Part shown: one piece after another, positions 1 to 13,799 of the stretch
Position numbering within the stretch: the first letter of the stretch is position 1
How the letters are laid out: each line of letters begins with the position of its first letter
Source: Serilophus lunatus
Taxonomy: Eukaryota; Chordata; Aves; Passeriformes; Eurylaimidae
Direction: 5' to 3'
Assembly: GCA_013399895.1 (NCBI GenBank)
Contig: VXBA01002396.1
Coordinates: 1,416,728 to 1,480,727 of the forward strand
DNA length: 64,000 nucleotides
The notes under the pieces: model-generated
What the model saw: only the letters and a program-made list of their open reading frames with translations
What the model was told of the DNA's origin: nothing
The model's database searches: none
Position numbers and translations under genes: made by a program

Positions 1-45
1 TCAAAGCCTGAAGTAAGAACTCTGTATTTTCCATCGAACTAATAG

Positions 46-1625
<1,580 letters not shown>

Positions 1626-1985
1626 GGAAAGCGCTGCAAAGGCATTTCCACTTGAACTTGTACAGACAACGTCTGACATTTTGTAGTTTTCTAATTTATA
1701 CAGGGAAACCTAATCCATAAAGAACAGTTAGCTCCCGTGAACATGTAAATAACTGCTCCTGTTGTCCTTCATAAATCTGTTGGTACATTCCATGGTGTTG
1801 ACTTGCAAACCGTTGCGTCTTGGCATCTCCCACATAACACATTATAATGGAGTTCATGACTATGAACACTTCTCAGGAAAGGTTCAGTTTGTCAGGACAT
1901 GTTCTGGTTTCATAGATTTCCTGCCAAAGAGTACAAAATATGTAAAAGATATTTTTTTGTTCTAAAATAAAGTGGGCAACTGTGG
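1626..1985 (+). other. CPSF2: CPSF2 3' UTR
   Basis: This is the non-coding tail between the stop codon and the likely cleavage site, which I place 10-20 nt after the AATAAA at 1966-1971. The exact end is inferred. A longer isoform using downstream sites, such as the AATAAA-containing AT-rich stretch near 2800, cannot be excluded. An open frame at 1762-1965 is UTR sequence, not a gene. Confidence 0.75.
1966..1971 (+). terminator. Canonical polyadenylation signal of CPSF2
   Basis: AATAAA lies about 340 nt after the stop codon. It is followed by GTGGGCAACTGTGGGTTTC and then T-rich sequence, which fits the GU/U-rich downstream element bound by CstF. It is the first canonical hexamer after the stop codon in a good context. 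Confidence 0.8.
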
Positions 1986-4893
1986 GTTTCTTTAATTTTG
2001 TTCATTTTTGTTCCTGTGTGGTTGTTTTTTAGTTTGAGTTGTTTGGGGTTTTTTAGTATGTTTGATTTAGGGAACAGTCTCAAATATACTTTTCTTTTTA
2101 ATGGAGGTTAGTTAAGTACATTATTAGTAGCCCACTTAAAGCTAGACTACCTAATCCTTCCCCTAGTGTTAATCTGGCTGCATCTTAATGTTGTATCTGC
2201 TCCATCTTACTGATTTGTTCCCAAACAGCATTTTGTATTCTATGTAATCTGTGGAGTAAAAAAAATACTTAAGAAAATAATCTGTAACAAGACTAGATAA
2301 TATTTTCAGGCAGTTTAAAATCCAGTTATTATACTTCAGAATAACTTCTGTACAAATTTAAAGAATTTGTAAATCCTAGCTTTTGCAAAATTATGCCAAC
2401 TGCAAAATTGTTTCCAGGTTCTGATTTGGATACTTTTTAGAGTCTAAAGCCTTTGTCCATGCTCTGCTTTTTGTTCAGTGTGACACGAGTCAAGTTCAGG
2501 AAGATTATTCCTGTTGAAATCTGAGTTCATGTGATGTATTTAGTTGTTTATTGTCATTTTCCATTCTAGTTGACAGTGAGACTTACTGTAGCTGCTGATG
2601 CTAGGATTTGATCTTTTTAGGTGATGAGCACAATTTTGAGTGTATTAATTTCTCAGAGATTAATTTATGCAAACAAATGGCCTCTCAAGAGTTTATTTAA
2701 TACTTTTTTTTCCCTGTCCACGTGTGATACACCAGCTTTGACACTGGAGGATTGCTTGCTTTTTACATAAAACAGCAATGTGTTCTGTTTGTGTAAGTTT
2801 AAATAAAACCTTTTGAAAAAGTGGTAAAAAATAGCCGTGTGGGCTATCACTGGAAAGATAATTTACTTTGTAATTCATTCTTGACAAAAGTTTTCTATCC
2901 GATCTACAGATAAGTTATTCTGATTAAAATAGTAACTTAAAACTGAAGACCATATTAAACAAACAAAAAATCTGCTAGAACAATATATTAAAAAACGTAA
3001 AAAACTTGAAAATATAATGCTGAGACTGTATTTTGTTACACAAAGAAAACCTTGGCTAAGGGACGACTAAATGGCTCAACAATGTGTTTTTGTTCTTAAC
3101 AGTTTAGAAAAATGTTTATTTCCCATATATTGGCAGCCAGGACTGTGGAAATGCTCTGGGTTTGTAGTAATGCTGTGTAAATCTGTATGATGTTGGATAC
3201 TTGCTGGTGAATACTATTGTATTACTATTGTTACTGATGCTACTGAACTTTTATAAATGAGTTCCTTTTTACATATTGGCCTTAGGACTTTTAACTTGAG
3301 GACTTGGGGTGGGAAGACATCACACATGTCTGCATGGAATGTACTAGTAAATTAAAAAGCCCTTAGGAAATCAAACTAAAAATAGTGCTGTTTTTAAGAG
3401 AAGGATAAAGACAACACGGTGTGATCATAAACCTTTCAATCAGTTTTCTTTGTTTTTCTAACCTGTTAATACAAATTCAGCTAAGATCAACAATATTTTT
3501 AGTGTTATCAGTCACTAAATTTGTGTGTGTGCGCTGACAGAGAGAGCCCCAAATTAGTGCCAGCACTGAGGAGAAGGTTCAAGGATAAGCCAAACAGCTA
3601 ACAGTTTTTTTGGTCTATTCAACGTAAGTGTGGCTTAAGTGTGAAATCAGACCTAGAAAGCTGATGTACAAGCTGATGGTAGTCATGTGAGTGCTGGGAC
3701 TGGTGGACAGTTCTGGTGGTGAGGAGGATGTTTTCCCATAGTAAGCATATCACAGGCTGCACCTGTGCTGTGGGACAGGTGTGCTCCTCAGCCATGCATT
3801 CACTGCTTCTAAGCAGCGTGCAACTGAAGGAAAGTCCCATTAATTTTGCCTAGTCTGTTACCAGTTCTCTGATAATTTATTATTGTACTCTTCTATTTTT
3901 TTTTCTTAACTATGATTTGCTTAAAAGAATAATTGAACTTCTCTGTATGATTTTCAGAGTTACTGATCTGGTTCTTGTTTGTATCTGAGCTGAAAGATGT
4001 GTTTCCCCTTACCTTCTGAAAATGTCAGTGCTGCCACAGTCTGCAAGCTGTATTTTCTGATTTCTGCATTTTCTTCATTAGCTGTAAAAATTTGATAAGG
4101 AGTACCATTTCTTACTCTATGCTCTGTTGCTCTCAAGGGCAAGAGCATTAACTTCAAATCAAACCTAATTTTGGTGCTCACCATTTAAAACTATTTCCTT
4201 CCAAGGCTCCTGGATAGTTCAGATCCCTCAGCTAAGAAGAGCCAAGGGTGTGCGAAGACAGAAAGGGTGGAAACTTGTTCTCCCCCACAGTGTGTAGTAT
4301 TTGTGGGTAAATGCAGCTTTTGTACTCTCTTCTTCCTGAACCTGTGTAGAATATGAAGATATATTTCAAAAGATTAAGGGAATGAAGAAGCAGAACTGTT
4401 TAATCATAGAAAAATAATTCTAGTGTTAATTATTAAGCTGTTCCTTTTGTCTAAACATAACTTTACCCCAAGTTAAGTAACTTTACTTGTGACAGTCTCG
4501 TTTTTAATAATTTTACTTTGATATGTGTTGGAGGTGAGATGAAGCTGAAAAATCTTCTTCCCTCAACAATATTTAGACTTAACCTGTTCCACTTCTCAAA
4601 ATATGCTGTTCATGGAAAGCTGGTAGGATGCCCTGCATTCAGTGAGATTAACAGTATTGTGAGAGCATTTGAGATATATTTGCTGGTAGAACATACTTGG
4701 AAAGGTACCTTTATTTGGAGTTAAACACTAATCATTTGGAGTAAAGAGACACCCTTTCCCCAAGTCTAAGTAATTGTTATAGATGGTTGTACACTAAAAC
4801 ACTTTTAACAGAATTGATTTCTTTGATAAGGCATGACATGTATTAATATTTCAGGTAAGAAAGAGGACTGTGTTGCCTGGGCAAGACACTTAA
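1986..4893. other. Intergenic, no gene seen
   Basis: AT-rich single-copy-looking DNA. It contains short open frames on both strands, all under 80 codons with no recognisable motif, a small GT-rich run near 3522-3533, and no RNA gene or clear repeat that I can identify. Confidence 0.6.
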
Positions 4894-4898
4894 ACCAC
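4894..4898. repeat. Left 5-bp target-site duplication (ACCAC) of solo LTR
   Basis: ACCAC immediately precedes the TGTCCC start of the LTR. It is repeated exactly at 5311-5315 after the CTACA end. A 5-bp duplication is typical of ERVL-type integrations. Confidence 0.75.
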
Positions 4899-5310
4899 TG
4901 TCCCGGTTCTGGACAGCACAGGGTTAACTTTTGCAGCAGCCAGGAGGAGCATGGCCAGTTCCATGAGGTTATTCTGTACCAACTCACATCGTTTTCCAGG
5001 AGCAGGGAAGGGACCCCAGAAGGCAGTAGGGAAGGGGTCCCTTCTGGATCACGTGGTGTGGTCAGGTATTGGGGTTCTGTGTGGTGTAGTGGTGTGCACT
5101 CATTGTGTACACTTTTGTTATTAATATTCTTGCTGTTACTGTTCATTTTCTTCTCATTGCTCTTTCTAGTAAATTATTTTTATCTCAACCTGTGATCTTT
5201 ACCTTTTGTGCTTCCAGTTCTCCAGCCCACCAGAAGAGTGACTGAGTAACATGTGGTTTGGAGTATTTCAGTTGGAGCACTATACTGAGGAATACCATTC
5301 CTAAACTACA
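4899..5310 (+). mobile_element. Solo LTR, ERVL-type, 412 bp
   Basis: The element starts TGTCCCGGTTCTGG, carries GGGTTAACTTTTGCAGCAGC near its 5' end, has TTTTTATCTCAACCTGTGA near 5177-5196, and ends in CTACA. I recognise this layout from a widespread avian ERVL LTR family. It obeys the TG...CA rule and sits between perfect ACCAC copies. No internal retroviral genes lie beside it, so it is a solo LTR left by LTR-LTR recombination. The usual TATA region is degenerate, which argues against present promoter activity. Two overlapping open frames (4805-5146 on minus, 4833-5195 on plus) arise from LTR sequence and are not genes. Confidence 0.85.
5007..5044. repeat. Inverted repeat, 11-bp stem and 16-nt loop, inside the LTR
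   Basis: GAAGGGACCCC at 5007-5017 is perfectly complementary to GGGGTCCCTTC at 5034-5044. It lies in the middle of the LTR, between the segment corresponding to the promoter and the 3' part. Confidence 0.85.
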
Positions 5311-5315
5311 ACCAC
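5311..5315. repeat. Right 5-bp target-site duplication (ACCAC) of solo LTR
   Basis: Exact copy of 4894-4898, directly after the CA end of the LTR. Confidence 0.75.
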
Positions 5316-5651
5316 TGACATTTTTTGAGTCTTTGGCAAAAGTAATCTTATTGTAAGGATCTGAACATTGCCTGGTATTCTTTTTCATGGCTTTTATAGA
5401 TGTTTTCATGGTTTTAAAAAGGGAGTACTGGGAAGATGATCTCACAGTCAAATAAAGAAATGTATCCAGTAAACAGAATTTAGGGTCTTGACCTGAAAAC
5501 TGTTCTACAAACTAGCTGTAGTTTAAAATGGGATAATGGGATAATCAAAAGAATCTCTAAATAAATTGCCTGTTGAAATTTATTTTAAAAGATACTTCAA
5601 ACAGTCTTAAGCCTTCTCTTGAGATATAAGAAATATGACAAAAATTTCGTA
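5316..5651. other. Intergenic, no gene seen
   Basis: Short AT-rich spacer between the solo LTR and a CR1 fragment. I see nothing else in it. Confidence 0.6.
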
Positions 5652-6248
5652 GAATTGTGGAATGGTTTGGGTTGGGAGGGAACATAAACATCATCTCCTT
5701 CCAGCCCCCCTGCCCTGGGGAGAGTCATTTTCCATGAGACTAGTTTGCTCAAAGACCCATCCAAACTGGCCTTGAAGACTTCCAGAGATGAGGCATCCAC
5801 AACTTCTCTGGGCAGCCTGTTCCAGTACAGATATCCACAGTCATAGTTAAGAATTTCTTCCTAATTTAAACTTTCTTTCAGTTGGAAGCCATTCCCCCTT
5901 GTCCTGCTGCTACATGTCCTCATATGAAGTCCTTCTCCGGCTCTCCTCTAGCCCCCTTTAGATACTGGAAGGTGCTATAAGGTCTCCCCAGAGCCTTCTT
6001 TTCTTCAGGCTGAACCACCTCAACTCTGTCAGCTTGTCTTCATAGGAGAGGTTCTCCATCAACACGTCCATGTCCTCACCATGCTGGGCACCACAGAGCT
6101 GGATGCAGCACTCCAGGTAGGGTCTCCAGAGTGGAACAGAGGGACAAAATCAGTTGCCTGAACCTGCTGGCCACACTGCTTTTGATGTAGCCTGGGGTAT
6201 GGTTGGCTTTTTAAGTGAGCTGCAGGAGCACATCGCCAGCTCATGTCC
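5652..6248 (-). mobile_element. CR1 LINE 3' fragment, minus strand
   Basis: On the plus strand this begins AGAATTGTGGAATGGTTTGG, the complement of a CR1 tail. It then reads through typical CR1 3' sequence such as GGGCAGCCTGTTCCAGTAC, CTTCTTTTCTTCAGGCTGAA, CAGCACTCCAGGTAGGGTCT and a final GCCAGCTCATGTCC. It is a 5'-truncated copy of about 600 bp, covering the end of ORF2 and the 3' UTR. Many substitutions and stops show it is dead. The short open frames inside it are remnants. Confidence 0.9.
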
Positions 6249-9200
6249 TTCCTGCATCACTAGTGTTTATTTTGGGAGTCTGTTGCATGACTTGTTTCCT
6301 GGAAGTACAGAACAGGGTTGTCTTTTTAGGAGTACTTATTTCCAGTGAAAGTGAAAACTTCCATTATAACAAGCTTTTGTAGAAACTCATTTCCATGAAG
6401 TTTCTCAGAAGGGCGGATATTTTGTTGAATGGTTTGGATGGTCTAAAATGGCATCCTGCCAGCATGCTAAGCAGTGTATGTGGGGGTCACACTGCTTGAC
6501 CAGTATTAACTAAGGGGTGAAAGAGCATGTTGTTTTAGATCAACTGCAGTAATTATGTTAGAAAAAATCTGAATTCTGGGTTGTAAAGGGTGTCTGTATG
6601 TTTTCTGAGGAGTAGTTGCAGTGTGGTAAGCAAGCTGATTCTTTCAGCTCAGTTGCTCTTCTTCACAGGTGTGGAAGAGGAATATAGATGGAAAGATATG
6701 GGAGAACTCAGATTGTTTGTTTCATCAGTGCACTTCAAATTTTACTGTCTTTGTACCACTATGATAGGAAATAAACTGAAACTTCACTCCTGTGTTTTTC
6801 AGTAGAACTTCCAATAAGCCTTGCAACTGTTTTCCTGGAAGAAAGGGATCCATAGAAACTAGGAAGAAGCAAGTTTGCTGTATGAGCTCTAAGTAGTAAT
6901 AACCTGCCCATTGTTATATAATCCTCTTAGGTGATGCAAGCTGGATCTGTGGTTTAACAGCTGAATGTTAATGAGCTAAGCATCTGCCAAAAAGTATAGT
7001 TTGTAACTGCAATCTGGCCGTCCCCAATTTTGATAGTGAGCAAATATATTATTTCAGTTGTGCAGCCTTGTCTTAGATATTTTTCATTTTCAGTGCATTT
7101 TTTGGAAGTGATAAAAACTTCTAGAAGCTACTTTTGACAAACAGTTCCAAAGAAATTTGCAGTGGTGGTCATTTCAGTTAAAAATAATACAACCCAAACC
7201 ACAAGCTTTCAGTCAAACTTGGCCCAAGGCTGCTAACAATTTTTGTAAAACTGACTTTGGAAAATTACATGTGGAAACCTATGTTCATCATGTTGTGTAG
7301 AAGTGTCTATCATGCCCTTGCTGGTATTTAAGATAAGCATAATATTTAATAATACTTAATGTCAATAACAATGTCATCTCCAAAATGTTGAAGGTTTTTA
7401 ATTTTAGATACAACCAAAATGATTTTTTCCTTTGTGGCTAATTAGTTAATAGGAACATATAGGTGTCAATTGTGAAGAATGAACTTCAGCAACATAGTTA
7501 AGTAATGACTCTTTGAGTGATCAAGGTGGTGTTTTCATCAATACCTTCTTAAAGTTGTCAATAACCCAGTTGTGAGAAGGTTCATTTAGGTCACCAGTTC
7601 TGAACTGTAACATTGTGACACACAGCACAGTCATTTGCTGCTGACTGTGTAAATCAGAACAAGAACTCTAATTTGGAGTAAGGCAGTTTAAATCACCTAG
7701 AATGAGCTCTAGCAGAGAAAAAATTATTAATAGCTCAGAGATTGAAAGCTAGCCTTTTATTGGGGTTTAAAGTTGTAGTTTTAAATAAAACCATTGCAGT
7801 TAATCTAATCTGGAGAAACTACTGCTTCCTCTCCAAATGTTGGTATTCTTGTACAAAGAGCAAAAAAGTGACTGGCCAGGTATCAAGTATTAACTTGCCT
7901 TAAGGTGTATTTTCCCTTAGTAAAACATTTGCTTCCAATTGTGGGGTTTTTTCTCGTTTAAATCCATCTGGGTAAGTTATAGTATGCTCATCTCAGCTGT
8001 TATTCAATGTTTCTCAGAAGTAATTGTGAGGTGGGTATCTAATATGTTTTTATCAGTGACACCACTAAAATTGTACAGAAAAATTGTACAAGAGGATTTT
8101 GAAAGATCCTTCAAAGGAAAACATGGGTCATACATAGAACTTAGTCATCACTAAAACTTGGTAGGACTGTCAGCTGTTTAATTTCTGTGTCTGCTTAGTA
8201 CACAGTGATAAGAACAGGCTTCTAAGGAATGCTTTCTGATGACTCTGCAATGGACTGGTCAAACCAAGAAAAACTAGTCACATTGCTTACATTTGCATGT
8301 GCTTCAATATGTGAACCCGAAAATGCTTACATATCAAAAAGTGTGGGATGGGATGTGTGATAACATTGCCACCTATTATGTAACTTCACCGTATGCCTGG
8401 GGCAACAGGTGTAGCTTATCCAAGTAATTATCTGTAGGATAATATTATTTTGTCTTCTGTTCCTTTCAGATAACATTTTTAGCTTTCATGGAGAAAAAAA
8501 CCCTGAGCATCATATAATCATTCCTTCATAAATTATTGGTACGTGCTCTGCAAGATATAATAATGAACTGTCCTTAAAATTATCATCAGGGAATTATTTT
8601 TTTCTACCGTTTTGCAGCTCCTGAAGGAGTTGCACAGCCGGCAGAGCATATTGCCCATCACCATGGCAGACTTGGCATTTGAAAGCCTGCCAGATTGCTT
8701 TGTGCTGCTGTGCTAGCCGTGGATCAGCAGTTTGCTGGAGTATGAAGATACGTGTTTCATTCTTTGCCCTTTGTAGGATCACAGGCTTTAATACTGTATT
8801 TGTGAAGAGTCCAAACTTTTTTCTGAACCTAGCAGGTACTTGCATTGCATTACCTGGTTAGATTAGCCTTTGTGCTGCAGGAATCAGTGTAGAATTTATG
8901 TTTTTGACGTATTCTGGTAGAATTTCTATTAGTATAAATGTTTGGAGTCAGTCTGTATAGCCTGCTTTTCATGTTTTATGTAATTTTATTATGCTTCAGT
9001 ATTTCTTTCATAATCTCCCTGATTTTACTAATGCACAATATTGCAAAAGCACTATAAAACTAGTCAACAGACTTTAAATCATTTGTGTATCTCTAAACCT
9101 CTTATGCTGATTAAAAGTGTTAAGGCTATTAGTATTTTTTATATAACTGGGTCTAAATTTAGTTTCTGTTGCAGTCAAAAAGCACTCTGGTATTGCAAAC

Positions 9201-12200
9201 TGTGATCCTTATCTGCTTCCTCTTGGAGCCGATGGTAACAGTTTTTGCAAAGCTTCTGTGTTTCTGTGTGTTGATGACTTGAATAGTTAACATCGTGTTT
9301 ATCACAGAAATTAATTAGTGACTTTTCATAGTTCTGATTTCCAGAAGTGTCAAAATGCTACTTTGGTTGTTCTGTTCAATAGGATTTTAATTACTTCTGG
9401 GCATTGTTTTCATTAATGCTTGACTTTTTAAAATGTTTTGAGTAGCTCATAGGCTGCTGCTCCATTGATTGGGAGGACAGGACTGTTAATATTTTTCCTT
9501 ATGTTAAATTCTTCTGGTTCTTGTATGGAGAGGCAAAAATAAAAGGAAATGTTAAACCTGGGAATAGTAGAAAACATGTATGTAGTCTATACCTTCCAAA
9601 CTGAATAGCTGTAAAATACCTGCAGGACAGCCTCATCCTGCAAAACTGCACCTTACTGGGTGGGGAACTTAATTATTATGAAAAATTATAAAGTCATGCT
9701 GTCACATATTAATGACTCTATTTCCTGCAATTTTGTGCATTGCCTTTGGTCAGTTACAACGTGAGGTCTTAGTTTCACATGGATACGAGTTTTATGTTGT
9801 AGCTGACAGCTTGCTGTAAAAAGCCATCTTACCAAAAAAACCAAAACATAAAATATATAGTGGAGGAAGTCATCAGCTTTGTGTTCAAGGAGCCCGTTGG
9901 AAAGACTGAACACTGGACTAGTAGTCTTGCTGCTGTTACATATAAAAATGAGTGCCTTTAAGGTCGTGTATGGAATGGGTAATTTACATGATTTTTTTTT
10001 TTAAAATACAAATTTGAAGATCGTATTTCTAATGCATGTATCCATGGTCTCAAAGGCAGCTGGAGACTGCATTATGTGAGCCAGATATACCAGAATCAAT
10101 AGTTATATACCTAGGAGTACAGCACTTGAGTGCTTCACACTTCTGGTAATTTTACTCCTTCATTTGCAGGACTATTCAGCTGATTGTTTTCTAAGAAACA
10201 AATAGCTTCCAAATTTTGCAGTTATTCTTTTGGTCTGTAAATGGAATTTTCATTTGCTTGTCAGAACACGGGCTCTAACAATGTTGAAATGGTTCTAAAA
10301 TAACTTCTCTAGCTATAGGGCAGTACATTTTCTTTCAAGTTGAGCATTTCTTTGTGGCTGGGGAAGGCTATCTGGCTTGGTATTCTTGATTTGGAAGTAA
10401 GGCACAGATGGAATGAAGAAAGATTTAGGTAACATGGAAGGAAGGAGAAACAACCAAAACTGTGATTACATTTCTAGAGAGATGATGTTGTGCTTTGTTT
10501 GAGAGGGTTATGGATGTCTTGTCAACTCTTCCCCATAAAATTAGGCATGAGTTTAAGATTTGGAAAGTCTTAGTGGCTGATGTTCCAGTGTCTGCAAACC
10601 TGTCATGTACGTTTTTCTCCAGGATGAGATTAGGTTATGATTATCAGCATCAGAAAGATTTCAATTCATTGATTACACAGCAGAGTCTGCAGTTCCAGGT
10701 TTGATGGCTGGAAGTTGCTTAGGAGTGTTTTGTTGGTTATGACTAAGGAAAGGATTAGGGAACTAGGGTTACAAGTCTAAATTTTGTACAGAGTCTCATG
10801 GTGAGAAAAGCAAAAGTGAGGTTTGATATTGACAATACAAATGGAGTAGAGCACTGAAGGCAAATTGTGAGTATTCCTGTCAACTTATGGCTTACTGACA
10901 GATACTGAGTTGACATTAACAAGAATTTACAAGACTCTTATTTCTTGTCTATTCATAAATTTTCAATATATGCGTCGCTCCACTGCACTGGTCAAAGTGT
11001 TGGTCTGTATGATTTTGAATACACAGCTCTGTGTAGCTTGTTGGACTAAATGTTATTTCTCCCTTTTGTTTCATTACATTCTGCCACTTAATCATTCATA
11101 GATATTTTGATAATTTGCAATGTAATTCTTTGAAATCCAGAGCTAGAGGGAGTCTTTATACTTGGGCTGCTAAGTACTAAAAAATCTTCCTAATATTAAG
11201 TGACTTTTCATTATGATCTTGTCTTCTTTAAAATTCCTTGACTTTTATGAAAATGTATTTAAAACAGTACTAATTTCCTAAATTAATACTTCTGTAGGCC
11301 TTGATTTCTGATTGCGAGTGCTCTGCCACATCTTTTGTGTATCGTGGCTCTAAAAGGGCAGACACAGGGAAGTGTCTAAATATGGTATTTCACTTAGAAA
11401 TCCATCTGCTGCTTTCTGATATATGTATAAGTGTAAAATCTCTCTCCTATCAGCACTGCAGGACACTGACTTCTTTTGTGTGACTGGTTAGTGCTGCTGA
11501 AGTACAGCATTATTTACGTTACGTCAAGTCAACTGCTTAGCTTTGACTCTAAGGTTTCTTTTTTCATTGTCTAGCAAATTTGTAGCCCTGGAGTTAATAA
11601 GTAGCTTATGTCCCCATGCAGGCAAAGCGCCTCTAATATCTAGAGTGACTGCGTATCTGTCTCTGCTGACAAAATGGTATGCTTCAGGGAAGGCAAGGGG
11701 GGAAAGATGGAGGTGCTGAAGATAGGCAGATTGCTGCTTGGTTATCTAATTTTCACTTTGTTACGTATCCCTTGGAGTTGCTTTCTGGATCGTCAGCTTC
11801 ACCGTGTTTGTGTTGTATGTTTATAATACTCTGCCTTCTCAAACACTGGGCTTTTTTCTCTTTTCTTTCTTGGATGTGCACAAGTCTTCCACTCTGTGAT
11901 CTGCTGTGATGTGTGGATAGAAGAGCAGTTACTCCTTCACTAACACCAGGTAAAAGGAGCCTAGTGTTCCCTTGCTGCCTAAGGAAACTGGAGGATTGGA
12001 TTCAGAACATGAGAACTTGGGATCTTCTCTTGGTGTCAACTGTGTTTCTGCACCAGGTTTCCTGAGTCCTCTATGTATTTATTTCCCTTGAGAGTCTCTG
12101 TTCATGGATACAGTAGGTGGATGGTTGTCTTAAATGCCTTTTTTTTACCCATAGGGAGACTAAGCTCAAGAGCAGGGTACATAAAAGCAGCATACTTGAA

Positions 12201-13799
12201 TTTCTTACTCCAGTTTACAGTTTCCTACCTTTTGGCTTTTTCAGACACCTCAATGCTTCATTTGGGACACTCAGCAGCTCTACTTTTTGTCTTTTCTAAG
12301 AAATCTTTCACTCAGTGCTTTGTTGTTCTCACTTTTCTAGGCTTTTCAGCTTATGAAAGTGGCAATTCTGAAATCATGCCTAAATTATGATGTAGAGTCT
12401 CAGTAGCTCAGAAAGCTTGGGGGTTATCTCATACCACTTGTGATGTATTGACTTTATTGAGAGAAAAGTTGCTGCTCTTTAAGAATGTACCAACACTGTC
12501 TTTTCAGGATCTTGCACTTCTAATGAGAATGTTGCTGTCTTGAATGATAAAATATTCTATATTTTTTGAGTGCTTTTCATTGTGCCCAGAAGATGCAGAA
12601 ATAATTCATTTCGGATTTCTCTTGGCTAGTTACTACTAGCCACATCATGAAAAGAATACAGTAGAAAGCATTGTAGTTCAGAGATGAAAAGTACGTTCTC
12701 TTGCTACAATCAGATGGAAGTGAGTGAAGAATTTCAATGCAAACACCTCCTCTCTGCTTTTCATGTGTTTGAAAAGAATTTCCAATAAAATGTCTTTAAG
12801 TGCAAGTCACTTTGCTTTAAAAAAAAAAAATAGTTTGTGATACTAGTTGGCCAAAAATAAAAACTGGTGTGGCAAATGTTAGTGAAGACCAGTCCTTTGT
12901 CATACGCACCCAGCTCGTGTCCATATGCCATGTCTGGGTGTGATGTCTTGCCTGCCACATTCACCTCCCCCGTTTCAGGTTCTGCAGTACAGAACATACA
13001 GCACCATCGTGGAAAGCCTGTGCTTGTGATTGTGGGCACATGTTGTGTCTCAATGGTGATCTGAGGCTGGAGCTTTGAACCACTGATGATGCAGTGTGGG
13101 CATTAAGGAAGCTGCTTTGGAAAAGCAGGATATACGTGTGTCTCTGTGCCCAAAATAAAGTCTCTTTTCAGGAAAGTACACGCAGCCCATTAGCTTGTAG
13201 CAACTGCAGGCTCATCGACAAGAAAATAGTTGGAACCAAGGATACTTTTGTGTCTGAAATTGCATTGTGTCTGAAGTTGCATTTTCAGTCTGAATAAACT
13301 CCTCAATTGCAACCTTCATGTATCTTAAAAAGTCTCACTTCTGTTATGCCACTTAAAAAGATAATTGATTTTTTCCTTTTAAGCTCTCCTTTGTACAGTC
13401 ATTTGAAACCTCCTGCAGAAAATGTTCATTTGTTCTCAGTATATATGTTTTTAAAGCATGTGTTCCTTAGCAAGTTATGCAAGCCTTTGAAACAAAAGCA
13501 ACTATAAAAAGAAATCTGAATGAGACAATTTGCATAGCAATAGCAGACCAGTTTTGGTATATATGCTAAAACAAATGGAAATCTGCAGGGAGAAAAAATA
13601 CTCCAAATCTAGAACAGATAAATCTGAAATAAGTCACAAGAGGATTTTCCACAATTTTATGTCAAAGAACTGCTAGGGTATTAGTGGTGTTCTATTTTAA
13701 TATTATTTTTATATTTTGACTCAGCTAGTGGTATAAGAGCAATTGTAGACTGAGATTGCTTTGCTTTTTTTTAAGATAGTTTGGCTCTAACACATTTAA
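6249..13799. other. Long intergenic stretch, no gene seen
   Basis: AT-rich, CpG-poor DNA. The longest open frame (12073-12390, 105 codons) is hydrophobic but overlaps another frame and has no family signature, splice context or codon bias that I can see. A small island at about 8594-8861 is open on both strands and follows a splice-acceptor-like tract (see findings). A short A-run lies near 12820. No RNA gene or clear transposon was recognised. Confidence 0.55.

Noticed and set aside
4805..5195. Overlapping open frames of 113 and 120 codons on opposite strands
   Set aside because: They lie almost wholly within a recognised solo LTR and have no protein-family features.
12073..12390. 105-codon hydrophobic open frame, plus strand
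   Set aside because: Hydrophobicity comes from T-rich DNA. It overlaps another frame and has no motif, conserved start or splice context.
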